NCBI GenBank assembly: GCA_029433415.1
Contig: JAQTIA010000003.1
Span: 496,001-560,000 of the forward strand
DNA from: Acetobacteraceae bacterium ESL0709
Lineage (GTDB): Bacteria > Pseudomonadota > Alphaproteobacteria > Acetobacterales > Acetobacteraceae
DNA: 64,000 nt
Reading direction: 5' to 3'
The position numbers were made by a program, and so were the translations under genes. Of this stretch, positions 38,730 through 46,866 are shown piece after piece (the stretch's first letter is position 1; each line of letters opens with the position of its first letter). The notes beneath the pieces were generated by a model, which did not search any database, was not told the DNA's origin, and saw nothing but the letters and a program-made list of their open reading frames with translations.

Positions 38730-39389
38730 GTGGTGGGAGACGTACATGGCGATATTGAAGCCTTTCGTCACGCAATAGCGACAGAACGCTATATTATACA
38801 GCTAGGTGACTTGGTTGATCATGGACCGGACAGTGCGGGTGTACTGAGGCTGATGCTTGATCTCCTGGAAAGTCAGAGAGGCATGTTCGTACTCGGCAAT
38901 CATGACCGCAAGCTTGCACGTCTCCTTGAAGGGCGTCAGGTTCATTACGATCAGGCTCTTGCAATGACCCTAGAACAGGTCAGGTCTGTTTCCCAAGAGG
39001 GATTCGAAACCCGAATCTATCATATGATCGCCCGTGCTCCTGTCTGGCAGCGCATTAACCAGGTCATTTTCCTGCACGCCAGTTTCCATACGCTCATGAC
39101 CTCTACATCCCCGCCAGAAACAGGGATAGGCAAGCTTTCTGCCCCTGTTTCGCGTGCTCTTTTCGGAGAAACAACACGGCAAATCCAACCTGACGGTTAT
39201 CCTGAAAGACGGCTGAACTGGATTCATAGAGTGCCTCAGGGTATGACTGTCTATGCTGGCCATGACCAGAGATCAACAGATGGCCGCCCCCACCTCAAGG
39301 AAGGAAAACTGGGGGGGAAGACGATCTTTATGGATCTTGGTGCCGGTAAAGGTGGACATCTAGCATGGGTTGATATCAATGACTTCTGA
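38730..39389 (+). CDS. Calcineurin-like metallophosphatase (start uncertain)
   Basis: The protein has the phosphoesterase motifs VGDVHGDIEAF, LGDLVDHGPDS, GNHDRKLARLL and a late VYAGHDQR, so it is a PP1/ApaH-type metal-dependent phosphatase. Substrate is unknown; Ap4A hydrolase or protein phosphatase are possible. The first usable start is GTG at 38730, but this places only two residues before the catalytic GDVHG strand and has no ribosome site. The same frame is open without ATG, GTG or TTG back to the smc stop (38598-38600), and the intervening 43 codons read like a natural N-terminus. A non-standard start (ATA 38625 or ATT 38667) is possible. Confidence 0.8.
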   Translation: MVGDVHGDIEAFRHAIATERYIIQLGDLVDHGPDSAGVLRLMLDLLESQRGMFVLGNHDRKLARLLEGRQVHYDQALAMTLEQVRSVSQEGFETRIYHMIARAPVWQRINQVIFLHASFHTLMTSTSPPETGIGKLSAPVSRALFGETTRQIQPDGYPERRLNWIHRVPQGMTVYAGHDQRSTDGRPHLKEGKLGGKTIFMDLGAGKGGHLAWVDINDF

Positions 39390-39705
39390 ACATTCTACCG
39401 ATAAAAATCATCTCGAAGCTTTATGGCGTCTGCGCCAGAGTATTGATAATATCGACGCAGCCATCATTTATATGCTGGCCGAACGTTTTAAATGTACACG
39501 CGAAATAGGGCGGCTCAAAGCGCAGTATAAGCTTCCCCCCACCGACCAAAAGCGAGAGAAAGAACAGACCGAAAGACTGCGGTCATTGGCGGAAGCTTCT
39601 TCTCTTGATCCTGATTTTGCAGAACGTCTTTTCAGAGTGATTGTTTCCGAAGTTGTGAATAATCACAAAACAACAGCTCTATCACCTCGTAATCGAACAC
39701 AATGA
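39379..39705 (+). CDS. Chorismate mutase (AroQ type)
   Basis: The 108-residue all-helical protein converts chorismate to prephenate for phenylalanine and tyrosine synthesis. It matches the AroQ fold: LWRLRQSIDNIDAAIIYMLAERF (active-site Arg in helix 1), CTREIGRLKA (Lys/Arg ligand) and a C-terminal VIVSEVVNNH helix. It overlaps the phosphatase stop. The ATG at 39379 is chosen over a TTG at 39370; neither has a strong Shine-Dalgarno match, consistent with coupling. Confidence 0.9.
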   Translation: MTSEHSTDKNHLEALWRLRQSIDNIDAAIIYMLAERFKCTREIGRLKAQYKLPPTDQKREKEQTERLRSLAEASSLDPDFAERLFRVIVSEVVNNHKTTALSPRNRTQ

Positions 39706-39760
39706 TGAACATTTCGTTAAAGAAAAAATTATAGTTTTCTTAGCACGAAAAAGTGTACTC

Positions 39761-39788
39761 TTGAGACGCTTTCCCTAAAGCATAAAAT
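39761..39788 (+). promoter_or_regulatory. Candidate sigma-70-type promoter for sldBA
   Basis: TTGAGA (39761-39766) and TAAAAT (39783-39788) are separated by 16 bases in the 129-base gap before sldB. The gap is otherwise A/T-rich and free of genes. The match is reasonable but was found by eye only. Confidence 0.45.
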
Positions 39789-39803
39789 CTTTCACAAAGA
39801 TAG

Positions 39804-39820
39804 ACAGGTCTAACACCTGT
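39804..39820. promoter_or_regulatory. Perfect inverted repeat just before sldB
   Basis: ACAGGT (39804-39809) and ACCTGT (39815-39820) form a perfect 6-base inverted repeat with a 5-base spacer. It lies between the candidate -10 element and the sldB ribosome site (GAGGTG, 39824-39829). The spacing suits a repressor site or a 5' leader hairpin; which is unknown. Confidence 0.45.
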
Positions 39821-39834
39821 TATGAGGTGCTCAT

Positions 39835-40212
39835 ATGCTCTCTTCTACAACTTCGACACACCAACCTTCAGGAGTCGGTGCGATTTTCGCCATGCTCGTT
39901 GGTTTGGTTATTTTTCTCTTTGGCCTCTTTTTTATTATCGAAGGGGCCGTCCTGGTCTCTTACGGCGGCTCTTGGTATTACGTTCTGGAAGGAATACTGT
40001 TCCTTACACCCGGTGGGCTACTAATGATGATGCGTCGTCCTTTGGGATGCTGGCTCTATATTCTGGGATGGATTCTGACATTCCCTTGGGCAATTTATGA
40101 AGTCGGTTTCGACTGGATTGGCTGGTTGCCACGTCTTCTTGGCCCTACCATAATCGCCGTTCTGGTTTTTATCAGCCTGCCCATTCTGAATGGGCGGAAA
40201 AGGAGCGCATAA
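39835..40212 (+). CDS. sldB: Membrane subunit of a PQQ-dependent polyol dehydrogenase (SldB-like)
   Basis: The 125-residue hydrophobic protein has about four membrane helices (around 15-45, 47-67, 71-90, 102-119). It corresponds to SldB of Gluconobacter glycerol/sorbitol dehydrogenase and to the N-terminal membrane domain of one-chain PQQ glucose dehydrogenases. It should anchor the catalytic subunit and pass electrons to ubiquinone. The ATG follows GAGGTG at good spacing. sldA starts one base after its stop, with its ribosome site inside sldB. Confidence 0.85.
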   Translation: MLSSTTSTHQPSGVGAIFAMLVGLVIFLFGLFFIIEGAVLVSYGGSWYYVLEGILFLTPGGLLMMMRRPLGCWLYILGWILTFPWAIYEVGFDWIGWLPRLLGPTIIAVLVFISLPILNGRKRSA

Positions 40213-40213
40213 C

Positions 40214-42424
40214 ATGCGTAATTCCATGATTTTCAAGGCGCTCTTTCTGAGCACGGCACTAGGTTCTGTGCCTGCTTTGGCGCAGGTCCCGCCAACCGAT
40301 GCCCCTCCAGGGCCGGATAATGCTGGCAACCCTTATCAAGGCGGTCCTTTTGCGGAGGCTGCTAAATCGAAAATTTTCACGTCACCTGACCCGCTGACGC
40401 CACAACCTGCGGCCGTCAATCCTGCCAATCTTCCAGATATCGGTGAAATTGACGCAAGCCAGCTTCCCGCCATGGTCACGCAGGAAAGCGCCAACCCGAA
40501 GCCAGAAGACTGGCCCGCTTACGGACGCGATGACTATCAGAGCCGTTACTCTCCTTTAAACCAGATCACACCTGAAAATGCTTCAAAGCTGCAAAAGGTC
40601 TTTGTTTACCACACAGGCAGTCTGGTCCCTAAAGGGAAAACCAATAAATGGGCTGCCGAGACGACACCGATCAAGGTTGGCGATTCTCTTTATCTCTGTT
40701 CTGCAACAAACGATATGATGCGCGTCGATGCTGCTACGGGCAAAGAAATCTGGCATTACAAGTCAGGTGTCTCCTATGACAGCATTCCTTATACCGCAGC
40801 ATGCAGGGGCGTCGTTTACTATACATCTTCGACAGTCCCTGAAGGGCAACCCTGCCATAACCGCATCATCGAAGGGACGCTTGATATGCGTCTTATCTCG
40901 GTTGACGCAGAAGATGGCAAACTCTGCCAGTCCTTTGGTCATGGCGGTCAGGTCAATCTGATGCAGGGACTCGGCTATGCCGTCCCTGGGCAAGTCTCCA
41001 TCACAGCCACGCCCCCTGTTGTTAATGGTGTCATCGTCGTCAATCACGAGGTTCTGGATGGACAGCGTCGCTGGGCGCCGTCTGGCGTAATCCGCGGATA
41101 TGACGCTGAATCCGGAAAATTTGTTTGGGCGTGGGATGTTAATAATCCAACAGACCACCATCAGCCTACTCCGGGACATGTCTATAGCCGTGGTACGCCC
41201 AATTCATGGACGGCCATGACAGGTGATAATCAGCTTGGTCTCGTTTACGTGCCAACTGGAAACTCCGGTGCTGACTATTTTAGTGCCATGCGAACCCCGG
41301 AAGAAAATGAAGTTTCTTCTGCCGTTGTTGCTCTGGACGCCAAAACTGGTGAGAAACGCTGGGTTTTCCAGACCGTACATAAAGACGTCTGGGATTATGA
41401 TATTGGCTCGCAAGCAACGTTATTCGACTATCATGCTGACGATGGCTCAATTATTCCAGCCTTGATACAGCCGACGAAACGCGGTCAGACCTTTATCCTT
41501 GATCGTCGTACAGGCAAACCTTTGCCTGAATTTCCTGTCGTTGAAAAACCGGCTCCTTCTCCCGGCAACATCCCTGAAGATCCGCGTTCACCGACACAGC
41601 CATGGTCTGACACCGTACCCAGGCTCGGATTTGCCCCTTATAAAGAAACCGACATGTGGGGTATCTCACCACTGGATCAGCTTGCCTGTCGTATCAAATA
41701 TCGTCAGGCCGACTACGTCGGTGAATTCACACCCCCCAGTATCAAGCGTCCCTGGCTGGAATATCCTGGCTATAATGGCGGAAGTGACTGGGGCAGCATA
41801 TCCTACGACCCGAAAACGGGAATCCTGCTGGCTAACTGGAGCAATACGCCCATGTATGACCAGCTTGTTGACCGCAGGACGGCAGACAAGCTGGGTTATG
41901 TCTCCATTGATGCCCCGGAATATCATCCCGGTGGAGGCGGCGCAGAAGGCAACGGCGCTATGGGAGATACACCCTATGGTATTTCCGTCAGCCCCTTCTG
42001 GAACAGCTTCACAAAAGTCATGTGCAACAGGCCTCCTTTCGGCATGATCACAGCCATCGACCTGAAAGCGCATAAAGTCCTGTGGCAGAAACCACTGGGA
42101 ACGGCCCGTGCCAATGGTCCTTTCGGCCTGCCGACCTTCCTGCCCCTTAACATCGGGACACCCAATAATGGTGGTCCGATCCAGACAGGCGGGGGTGTTG
42201 CTTTCATCGCAGCGGCAACAGATAATCAGATCCGTGCCATTGATATGAAAACAGGTAAGGTTCTCTGGAGCGACGTACTGCCAGGCGGTGGGCAGGCAAC
42301 GCCCATGACCTATGCTGTTAACGGGCGCCAGTATGTAGCAATTTTTGCTGGCGGGCATCACTTCATGATGACGCCAATTTCTGATGCACTGGTTGTCTAT
42401 GCCCTTCCCGAAGGCACAAAATAA
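40214..42424 (+). CDS. sldA: PQQ-dependent polyol (glycerol/sorbitol) dehydrogenase catalytic subunit (SldA-like)
   Basis: This quinoprotein oxidises polyols on the periplasmic side of the membrane and feeds electrons to ubiquinone, the hallmark incomplete oxidation of acetic acid bacteria. The 736-residue protein has a signal peptide (cleavage near PALAQ), a DWPAYGRDDYQSRYSPLNQI opening and repeated propeller blades (for example VVALDAKTGEKRWVFQTVHKDVWDYDI and AIDMKTGKVLWS). The glucose/quinate/shikimate branch layout with a separate membrane subunit points to SldA; inositol or another polyol is possible. The ATG at 40214 follows AAAAGGAG. A strong terminator lies at 42455-42491. Confidence 0.85.
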   Translation: MRNSMIFKALFLSTALGSVPALAQVPPTDAPPGPDNAGNPYQGGPFAEAAKSKIFTSPDPLTPQPAAVNPANLPDIGEIDASQLPAMVTQESANPKPEDWPAYGRDDYQSRYSPLNQITPENASKLQKVFVYHTGSLVPKGKTNKWAAETTPIKVGDSLYLCSATNDMMRVDAATGKEIWHYKSGVSYDSIPYTAACRGVVYYTSSTVPEGQPCHNRIIEGTLDMRLISVDAEDGKLCQSFGHGGQVNLMQGLGYAVPGQVSITATPPVVNGVIVVNHEVLDGQRRWAPSGVIRGYDAESGKFVWAWDVNNPTDHHQPTPGHVYSRGTPNSWTAMTGDNQLGLVYVPTGNSGADYFSAMRTPEENEVSSAVVALDAKTGEKRWVFQTVHKDVWDYDIGSQATLFDYHADDGSIIPALIQPTKRGQTFILDRRTGKPLPEFPVVEKPAPSPGNIPEDPRSPTQPWSDTVPRLGFAPYKETDMWGISPLDQLACRIKYRQADYVGEFTPPSIKRPWLEYPGYNGGSDWGSISYDPKTGILLANWSNTPMYDQLVDRRTADKLGYVSIDAPEYHPGGGGAEGNGAMGDTPYGISVSPFWNSFTKVMCNRPPFGMITAIDLKAHKVLWQKPLGTARANGPFGLPTFLPLNIGTPNNGGPIQTGGGVAFIAAATDNQIRAIDMKTGKVLWSDVLPGGGQATPMTYAVNGRQYVAIFAGGHHFMMTPISDALVVYALPEGTK

Positions 42425-42454
42425 AATTTTTGTTCCTCAATGACCGGCATAATG

Positions 42455-42491
42455 AAAGGGATGGCAGATATAATTCTGCCATCCCTTTTTT
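42455..42491 (+). terminator. Intrinsic terminator after sldA
   Basis: AAAGGGATGGCAGA (42455-42468) pairs with TCTGCCATCCCTTT (42475-42488) as a perfect 14-base stem with a 6-base loop, running straight into a T-run to 42491. It separates the sldBA operon from gltA. Confidence 0.93.
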
Positions 42492-42586
42492 GTGAATCCA
42501 TTCTTTATTACTTGCAATTATCCGTTTCTTTATCGAAACTTAGTTACTTTGTATCTTGAACATCAGAATCAGAAGGGTCCACCAGA

Positions 42587-43867
42587 ATGACAGATGAAGC
42601 CAGTGAATCTCTTTCTTTCACTTTTCCGGTAATTCATGGAACAATGGGGCCCTCTGTTCTCGACCACAGGCGTCTCCCGCAAGAAGCAGGATTATTTACC
42701 TTTGATCCCGGCTTTGGTTCTACAGCCGCCTGCGAAAGCAAAATTACCTTTATTGACGGCGAAAAAGGTATTTTGCTCCATCGCGGTTACCCCATAGAGC
42801 AACTTGCCCTGCAAACTGATTATACGGAAACCTCTTATCTGCTCCTCTATGGAGAGCTTCCGAACAAAGAACAATATGAAGTCTTTTCTGCTGATATGGC
42901 GACGCAACGTCTCCTGCATGAGCAGATTCGTAACTTCTTTAACGGATTTCGCCGCGACGCCCATCCCATGCCTATATTATGCGGCACTGTGGCAGCCCTC
43001 TCGGCTTTTTATAGTGATGGACTGAACATCAATGACCCCACCCAGCGTGACCGCTCTGCACGCAGGCTTATTGCAAAAGTACCCACAATTGCTGCATGGG
43101 CCTATAAATATAGCCGGGGAGAACCCTTCGTTTATCCCGACGAATCGCTCTCTTTCTCGGAAAATTTTCTCAACATGCTCTTCAGTCGCCCTGGACGCCA
43201 TTATAAGGCTGATCCCATCCTTGCCCGCGCCTTGGACAGAATTTTCATCCTCCATGCTGATCATGAACAGAATGCCTCAACCACAGCAGTCCGCTTGGTC
43301 GGTTCAACAGGTGCAAATCCCTTTGCCTGTATTTCAGCTGGCATCGCTGCTCTCTGGGGACCGGCTCATGGAGGCGCCAATGAGGCTGTCCTGAACATGT
43401 TTGACCATATTGGCTCGAAGGAAGGGATTCCTGCTTTTCTGGCAAAAGTTAAGGACAAGCAGTCTGGTATACGGCTTATGGGCTTCGGACATCGCGTTTA
43501 CCGCAATTTTGATCCACGTGCAAAATTGATGCGCTCCACCTATTACGAAGTCATTGAAACACTGAACATCAAAAGAGATCCCTTCTTTGATCTGGCCATG
43601 GAATTGGAAAAAATCGCTACTGAAGACGAGTATTTTGTGCACCGGAAACTCTACCCCAATGTCGATTTTTATTCAGGCCTGATTCTCAAGGCCCTTGGGA
43701 TACCAACATCCATGTTTACTGCCCTATTTGCCGTGGCTCGTACTGCCGGATGGGTCAGTCAGTGGCTTGAAATGATGGCGGATCCCATGACACGTATCGC
43801 AAGACCACGTCAGCTTTATATGGGAGAAAAACCTCGCGACGTTATTCCTATGGCGAAAAGAGTATAA
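42587..43867 (+). CDS. gltA: Citrate synthase
   Basis: GltA condenses acetyl-CoA and oxaloacetate. The 426-residue protein is the hexameric proteobacterial type. It has the N-terminal beta-domain ([22 protein letters not shown]), [10 protein letters not shown], the active-site His in [13 protein letters not shown], the [15 protein letters not shown] motif with the second His and the catalytic Asp in [13 protein letters not shown]. It has its own upstream region after a strong terminator, with GAAGGG about 10 bases before the ATG. Confidence 0.97.
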   Translation: MTDEASESLSFTFPVIHGTMGPSVLDHRRLPQEAGLFTFDPGFGSTAACESKITFIDGEKGILLHRGYPIEQLALQTDYTETSYLLLYGELPNKEQYEVFSADMATQRLLHEQIRNFFNGFRRDAHPMPILCGTVAALSAFYSDGLNINDPTQRDRSARRLIAKVPTIAAWAYKYSRGEPFVYPDESLSFSENFLNMLFSRPGRHYKADPILARALDRIFILHADHEQNASTTAVRLVGSTGANPFACISAGIAALWGPAHGGANEAVLNMFDHIGSKEGIPAFLAKVKDKQSGIRLMGFGHRVYRNFDPRAKLMRSTYYEVIETLNIKRDPFFDLAMELEKIATEDEYFVHRKLYPNVDFYSGLILKALGIPTSMFTALFAVARTAGWVSQWLEMMADPMTRIARPRQLYMGEKPRDVIPMAKRV

Positions 43868-44187
43868 AACCGTTCCCATAAAGACTCGCAATACCGAAGA
43901 TAACTGAAAGAGGATTCTGCAACACTCTCCCTTGCTTACATCCCGGATAGTATCTGGTAAAATCGTGCAGAATATTTACGGGACCGTTACGCCATTAAAA
44001 AAATGACATAACGGCTCCTGTTTCTTTAAATCCGCTTTATTACAAAAAAGAAAAGTCGTAACCGCCTAAATGGTGCTAGGCTTCCCTTAAAGGGCCGTTT
44101 ATGGCGCATTGCAAAAAGGAATCTGCTCTTATTTTGCAATAAACGCACCCGAGCCTGCCACATAAACCCTTATTGAAAAGGTGACAA
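43868..44187. other. 320-base intergenic region with inverted repeats
   Basis: No convincing gene is seen here. CCGTTA (43984-43989) pairs with TAACGG (44009-44014) across a 19-base loop. ATTGCAAAA (44108-44116) pairs perfectly with TTTTGCAAT (44132-44140) across a 15-base loop. CCCTTAAAGGG near 44086 is a short palindrome. The second pair sits about 50 bases before the next start codon and may be an operator or leader hairpin. A small RNA cannot be ruled out. Confidence 0.45.
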
Positions 44188-44706
44188 ATGCGTAGATATT
44201 CTGGTTATGGTTTAGCCCTCGTTTCAGCTCTGGCAATCAGCATCGCCGCACCCGCCTCATTTGCAAATGAAGCTCAAACGCCAGCTTCAAAAACAACGAC
44301 AACGGCGAAAACCTCCGACAAACCGGCTGACAAGAAAGAAGCCGCCAAGCCCGTTGGACATATCCATTTCAAGACACATTCAGCCGACCTTGGTGTCGGT
44401 TATACTTGGGGTGAGGGTACCCTCACCTTCCACGGAAAAACGCATCGCTTCAGCATTAGTGGCGGTAATATCGCGGCTCTGGGATTCGCCAGTATTGATG
44501 CCTCAGGCGACGTGTTTAATCTGAAACATCTTCACGATTTTGACGGTGAATACGGATCCATTGCAGGAGAGGCCACTGTCGATGAAGGAGTCGGTGGTGC
44601 ACTCGTTTCCAACAGCAACGGTGTTCATTTAAAGATCACGACATCAAACCGTGGAGCCCGTCTTGCGGCAGGTCTTCAGGGGTTGAAATTCACCCTGAAA
44701 GACTGA
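44188..44706 (+). CDS. Exported protein, possibly DUF1134/EipA-like
   Basis: The 172-residue protein has a signal peptide (cleavage near SFANEA), an A/K/T-rich linker to about residue 52, and a glycine-rich beta domain. The order GYTWGEGTLTF, ASGDVFNLKHLHDFDGEYGSIAGEA and a final GARLAAGLQGLKFTLKD recalls the DUF1134/EipA envelope-integrity family by pattern. The similarity is judged by eye and could be to another small beta-sandwich family. AAAGGTG precedes the ATG. It stands alone with its own upstream region and a terminator after it. Confidence 0.6.
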   Translation: MRRYSGYGLALVSALAISIAAPASFANEAQTPASKTTTTAKTSDKPADKKEAAKPVGHIHFKTHSADLGVGYTWGEGTLTFHGKTHRFSISGGNIAALGFASIDASGDVFNLKHLHDFDGEYGSIAGEATVDEGVGGALVSNSNGVHLKITTSNRGARLAAGLQGLKFTLKD

Positions 44707-44768
44707 CAAAAAAAGGCCCTTTCTCTAACCGGAGAGAGGGCTACGTCTCCGTCGGCCTTACGTTTTTT
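44707..44768. terminator. Bidirectional terminator between two convergent small genes
   Basis: GCCCTTTCTCT (44716-44726) pairs with GGAGAGAGGGC (44731-44741), with two G-T pairs and a 4-base loop. On the minus strand it runs directly into seven T (A-run at 44708-44714). For the plus strand an outer pair AAGGCC (44713-44718)/GGCCTT (44754-44759) is followed by TTTTTT (44763-44768). The same element can therefore stop both genes. Confidence 0.8.
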
Positions 44769-44791
44769 ATACCAAGCAGGCAGGAAGTGAT

Positions 44792-45028
44792 CTAACAGTC
44801 GCAGCCGCGCGTCTGGCCTTTGCTTTTCCTGACAAGATGATGGTCGATCCATTCAGACACAAGTAACCGTGCCTCAGGTAATGACGCTTCAGGATGATAA
44901 ATACGGTAGAGCGACGTGCAAGCAGTGAAAGCCTCCATCTCATCATGCCCCGTCTCCTTGAGCTCCTGATAGGCCGTAATCACAGCTCTTTCACATTTCC
45001 GTCCAATATGACGCGTATCAATAGCCAT
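44792..45028 (-). CDS. Small conserved-looking protein of unknown function
   Basis: The 78-residue protein (MAIDTRHIGRKCERAV...) is predicted helical with four Cys residues, two of them in the C-terminal RGCDC. I do not recognise a family. The ATG at 45028 is preceded by a GAGGATAGAG stretch; a longer frame to 45064 lacks support. It is divergent from pyrE and followed by a terminator on its own strand, which supports it being a real transcript. No function is proposed. Confidence 0.6.
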   Translation of the reverse strand: MAIDTRHIGRKCERAVITAYQELKETGHDEMEAFTACTSLYRIYHPEASLPEARLLVSEWIDHHLVRKSKGQTRGCDC

Positions 45029-45082
45029 AATATACTCTATCCTCAGGGAATCGTCTGCCCACACATCCGACTCCTCAATATG

Positions 45083-45102
45083 TATGGCTAAAACCAGCCA
45101 TA
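45083..45102. promoter_or_regulatory. Perfect hairpin in the divergent region before pyrE
   Basis: TATGGCT (45083-45089) and AGCCATA (45096-45102) are perfect inverted repeats with a 6-base AAAACC loop. They lie in the 216-base region shared by the small minus-strand gene and pyrE. No T-run follows on the plus strand, so an operator or leader element is as likely as a terminator. Confidence 0.4.
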
Positions 45103-45244
45103 ATGTTCAGGCCGCATTAGGCACGACGCTACCGATTTTTTCAAACTATTTGTGGGAAGTCACCTTAATAAACATCTTTCTGCTACCCTTATGAACCTCC
45201 AGAGGCTAGATGTCAGTAAAAGAATTTATTTTTGGGAGATAATC

Positions 45245-45994
45245 ATGACCGCTGATGGTATTTCAGCAGCCTCTTTACGTTCAACACAATGGGACCGTGA
45301 CGCCGCCATTACCACTGCCCGCATACTGCTTGAGATCAAGGCCATAAATTTTCGTCCCAATGAACCCTATACCCTGACATCCGGGTGGAAATCTCCTGTC
45401 TATATTGACTGCCGCAAAATCATTTTCTTCCCGCGAGCACGTACAAAAATCATGGAGCTCGCTGTTGAAAAAATTGAGCGTCACATTGGCTATGAAAGCC
45501 TTGATGCTGTCGTCGGGGGAGAAACAGCAGGCATTCCGTTCTCTGCCTGGATTGCAGATCGGCTTATGACTCCTATGGCCTATGTACGTAAAAAACCCAA
45601 GGGATTTGGCCGTAATGCCCAGATTGAAGGGGACGTGCCCGAAAATATGCGCACTCTCCTTGTGGAAGATTTGACCACAGACGGCGCCTCTAAAATCCGC
45701 TTCGTAAAAGCATTGCGAGAAGCTGGCGCCATTGTCGATCATGCCTTTGTTGTATTTTATTATGGCGTTTTTCCAGGAGCGCAGAAATCCCTCGCCACCA
45801 TGGGCATAAACCTTCATGCTCTCTGCACATGGTGGGATGTGCTGGAGGCCTGTGCTGACGGCAAATATTTCTCCGATGAAGACAGCGCCGAAGTCCGGCG
45901 TTTTCTGGAAGACCCCTGTGGCTGGTCCAAAGCACATGGTGGTGTCGGAAGCATTGAAGAGGCTCTGGCCTTCAAGAGTGAAGATAAGAGCTAG
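45245..45994 (+). CDS. pyrE: Orotate phosphoribosyltransferase
   Basis: PyrE joins orotate and PRPP to make OMP in pyrimidine synthesis. The 249-residue protein has YTLTSGWKSPVYIDCRKI, the GGETAGIPFSAWIADRL loop, YVRKKPKGFGRNAQIEG and the PRPP motif LLVEDLTTDGASK. The ATG at 45245 follows GGGAGATAATC. A longer frame from 45152 is not supported. murI begins 7 bases after the stop, so the two are cotranscribed. Confidence 0.95.
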   Translation: MTADGISAASLRSTQWDRDAAITTARILLEIKAINFRPNEPYTLTSGWKSPVYIDCRKIIFFPRARTKIMELAVEKIERHIGYESLDAVVGGETAGIPFSAWIADRLMTPMAYVRKKPKGFGRNAQIEGDVPENMRTLLVEDLTTDGASKIRFVKALREAGAIVDHAFVVFYYGVFPGAQKSLATMGINLHALCTWWDVLEACADGKYFSDEDSAEVRRFLEDPCGWSKAHGGVGSIEEALAFKSEDKS

Positions 45995-46001
45995 AAATCT
46001 C

Positions 46002-46847
46002 ATGGCAGCATCCCATCCTTCTTCCTGCAAACTCGCTCCCAGGGTTCTGGTGTTTGATTCGGGCATTGGAGGGATGGGTGCCGTTCAGGCACTGCGTCAG
46101 CTAGCACCTATATTACGTATTGATTATTTGGCTGACACGGCCCTCTTCCCCTATGGCGAGCAGGAAGACCAATTTCTGACCGACAGAATCGTCTCCCTTC
46201 TTTCGGCCGCCAATGAAACACTAATGCCAGATCTGCTGGTCGTCGCCTGCAATACAGCCAGCACACTGGCACTGACGGCCCTGCGCGATCACCTCAGTCT
46301 GCCCATTGTCGGCTGCGTACCCCCCATTCGATGGGCAGGACGCGTTTCCGTGACACGGACCATTGGACTTTTGGCCACATCGGCAACTGTAAGACGGCCT
46401 TATATCACCAGGCTCTGGCATGATTATGCGTCTGACTGTCGGCTTCTGGTACATGGCGGCCGCGCTCTTGCAGATATGGCCGAACAGGCCTTCCGGGGAG
46501 AAACACCCGATCCCGCCGCAATCCGGCATGAACTTGACCAGCTTTTTGAGCAAAAGGATGGGGAAACAATAGACACGATCGGATTAGGCTGCACCCATTA
46601 CAGCTTCCTGCTCTCCAGCTTTCAGCGCGTCAGCCCGCCTCATATCACATGGCTTGATCCCGCTCCCGCTGTAGCCCAACAGGCCCTGAGACGCTTGGGA
46701 GAAAAATGGACTTTTCCCCTTGAAGTTGATCCAGCTGCACCAGAGCCGCGCTTTTTTATTACAGCCCCTCCACCGGACGAGAACCGCCTGATTCAGCAGA
46801 TCAGGTGGCTGGGCTATGAAAATTGCTCCCTGTTCCCCGCCCCTTAA
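46002..46847 (+). CDS. murI: Glutamate racemase
   Basis: MurI makes D-glutamate for peptidoglycan. The 281-residue protein has VLVFDSGIGGMGAVQAL, YLADTALFPYGEQ, and the two catalytic cysteines in VVACNTASTLAL (Cys83) and LGCTHYSFL (about Cys195). The start at 46002 lies 7 bases after pyrE; the open frame reaches back inside pyrE but only the ATG at 46002 gives a normal N-terminus. It converges on ispB with an 18-base gap. Confidence 0.95.
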   Translation: MAASHPSSCKLAPRVLVFDSGIGGMGAVQALRQLAPILRIDYLADTALFPYGEQEDQFLTDRIVSLLSAANETLMPDLLVVACNTASTLALTALRDHLSLPIVGCVPPIRWAGRVSVTRTIGLLATSATVRRPYITRLWHDYASDCRLLVHGGRALADMAEQAFRGETPDPAAIRHELDQLFEQKDGETIDTIGLGCTHYSFLLSSFQRVSPPHITWLDPAPAVAQQALRRLGEKWTFPLEVDPAAPEPRFFITAPPPDENRLIQQIRWLGYENCSLFPAP

Positions 46848-46866
46848 GCGAAGCACACGTCCTTTA

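Noticed and set aside
41666-42361. Open minus-strand frame of 231 codons opposite sldA
   Set aside because: It is antisense to the catalytic propeller of sldA, with no ribosome site or family motif.
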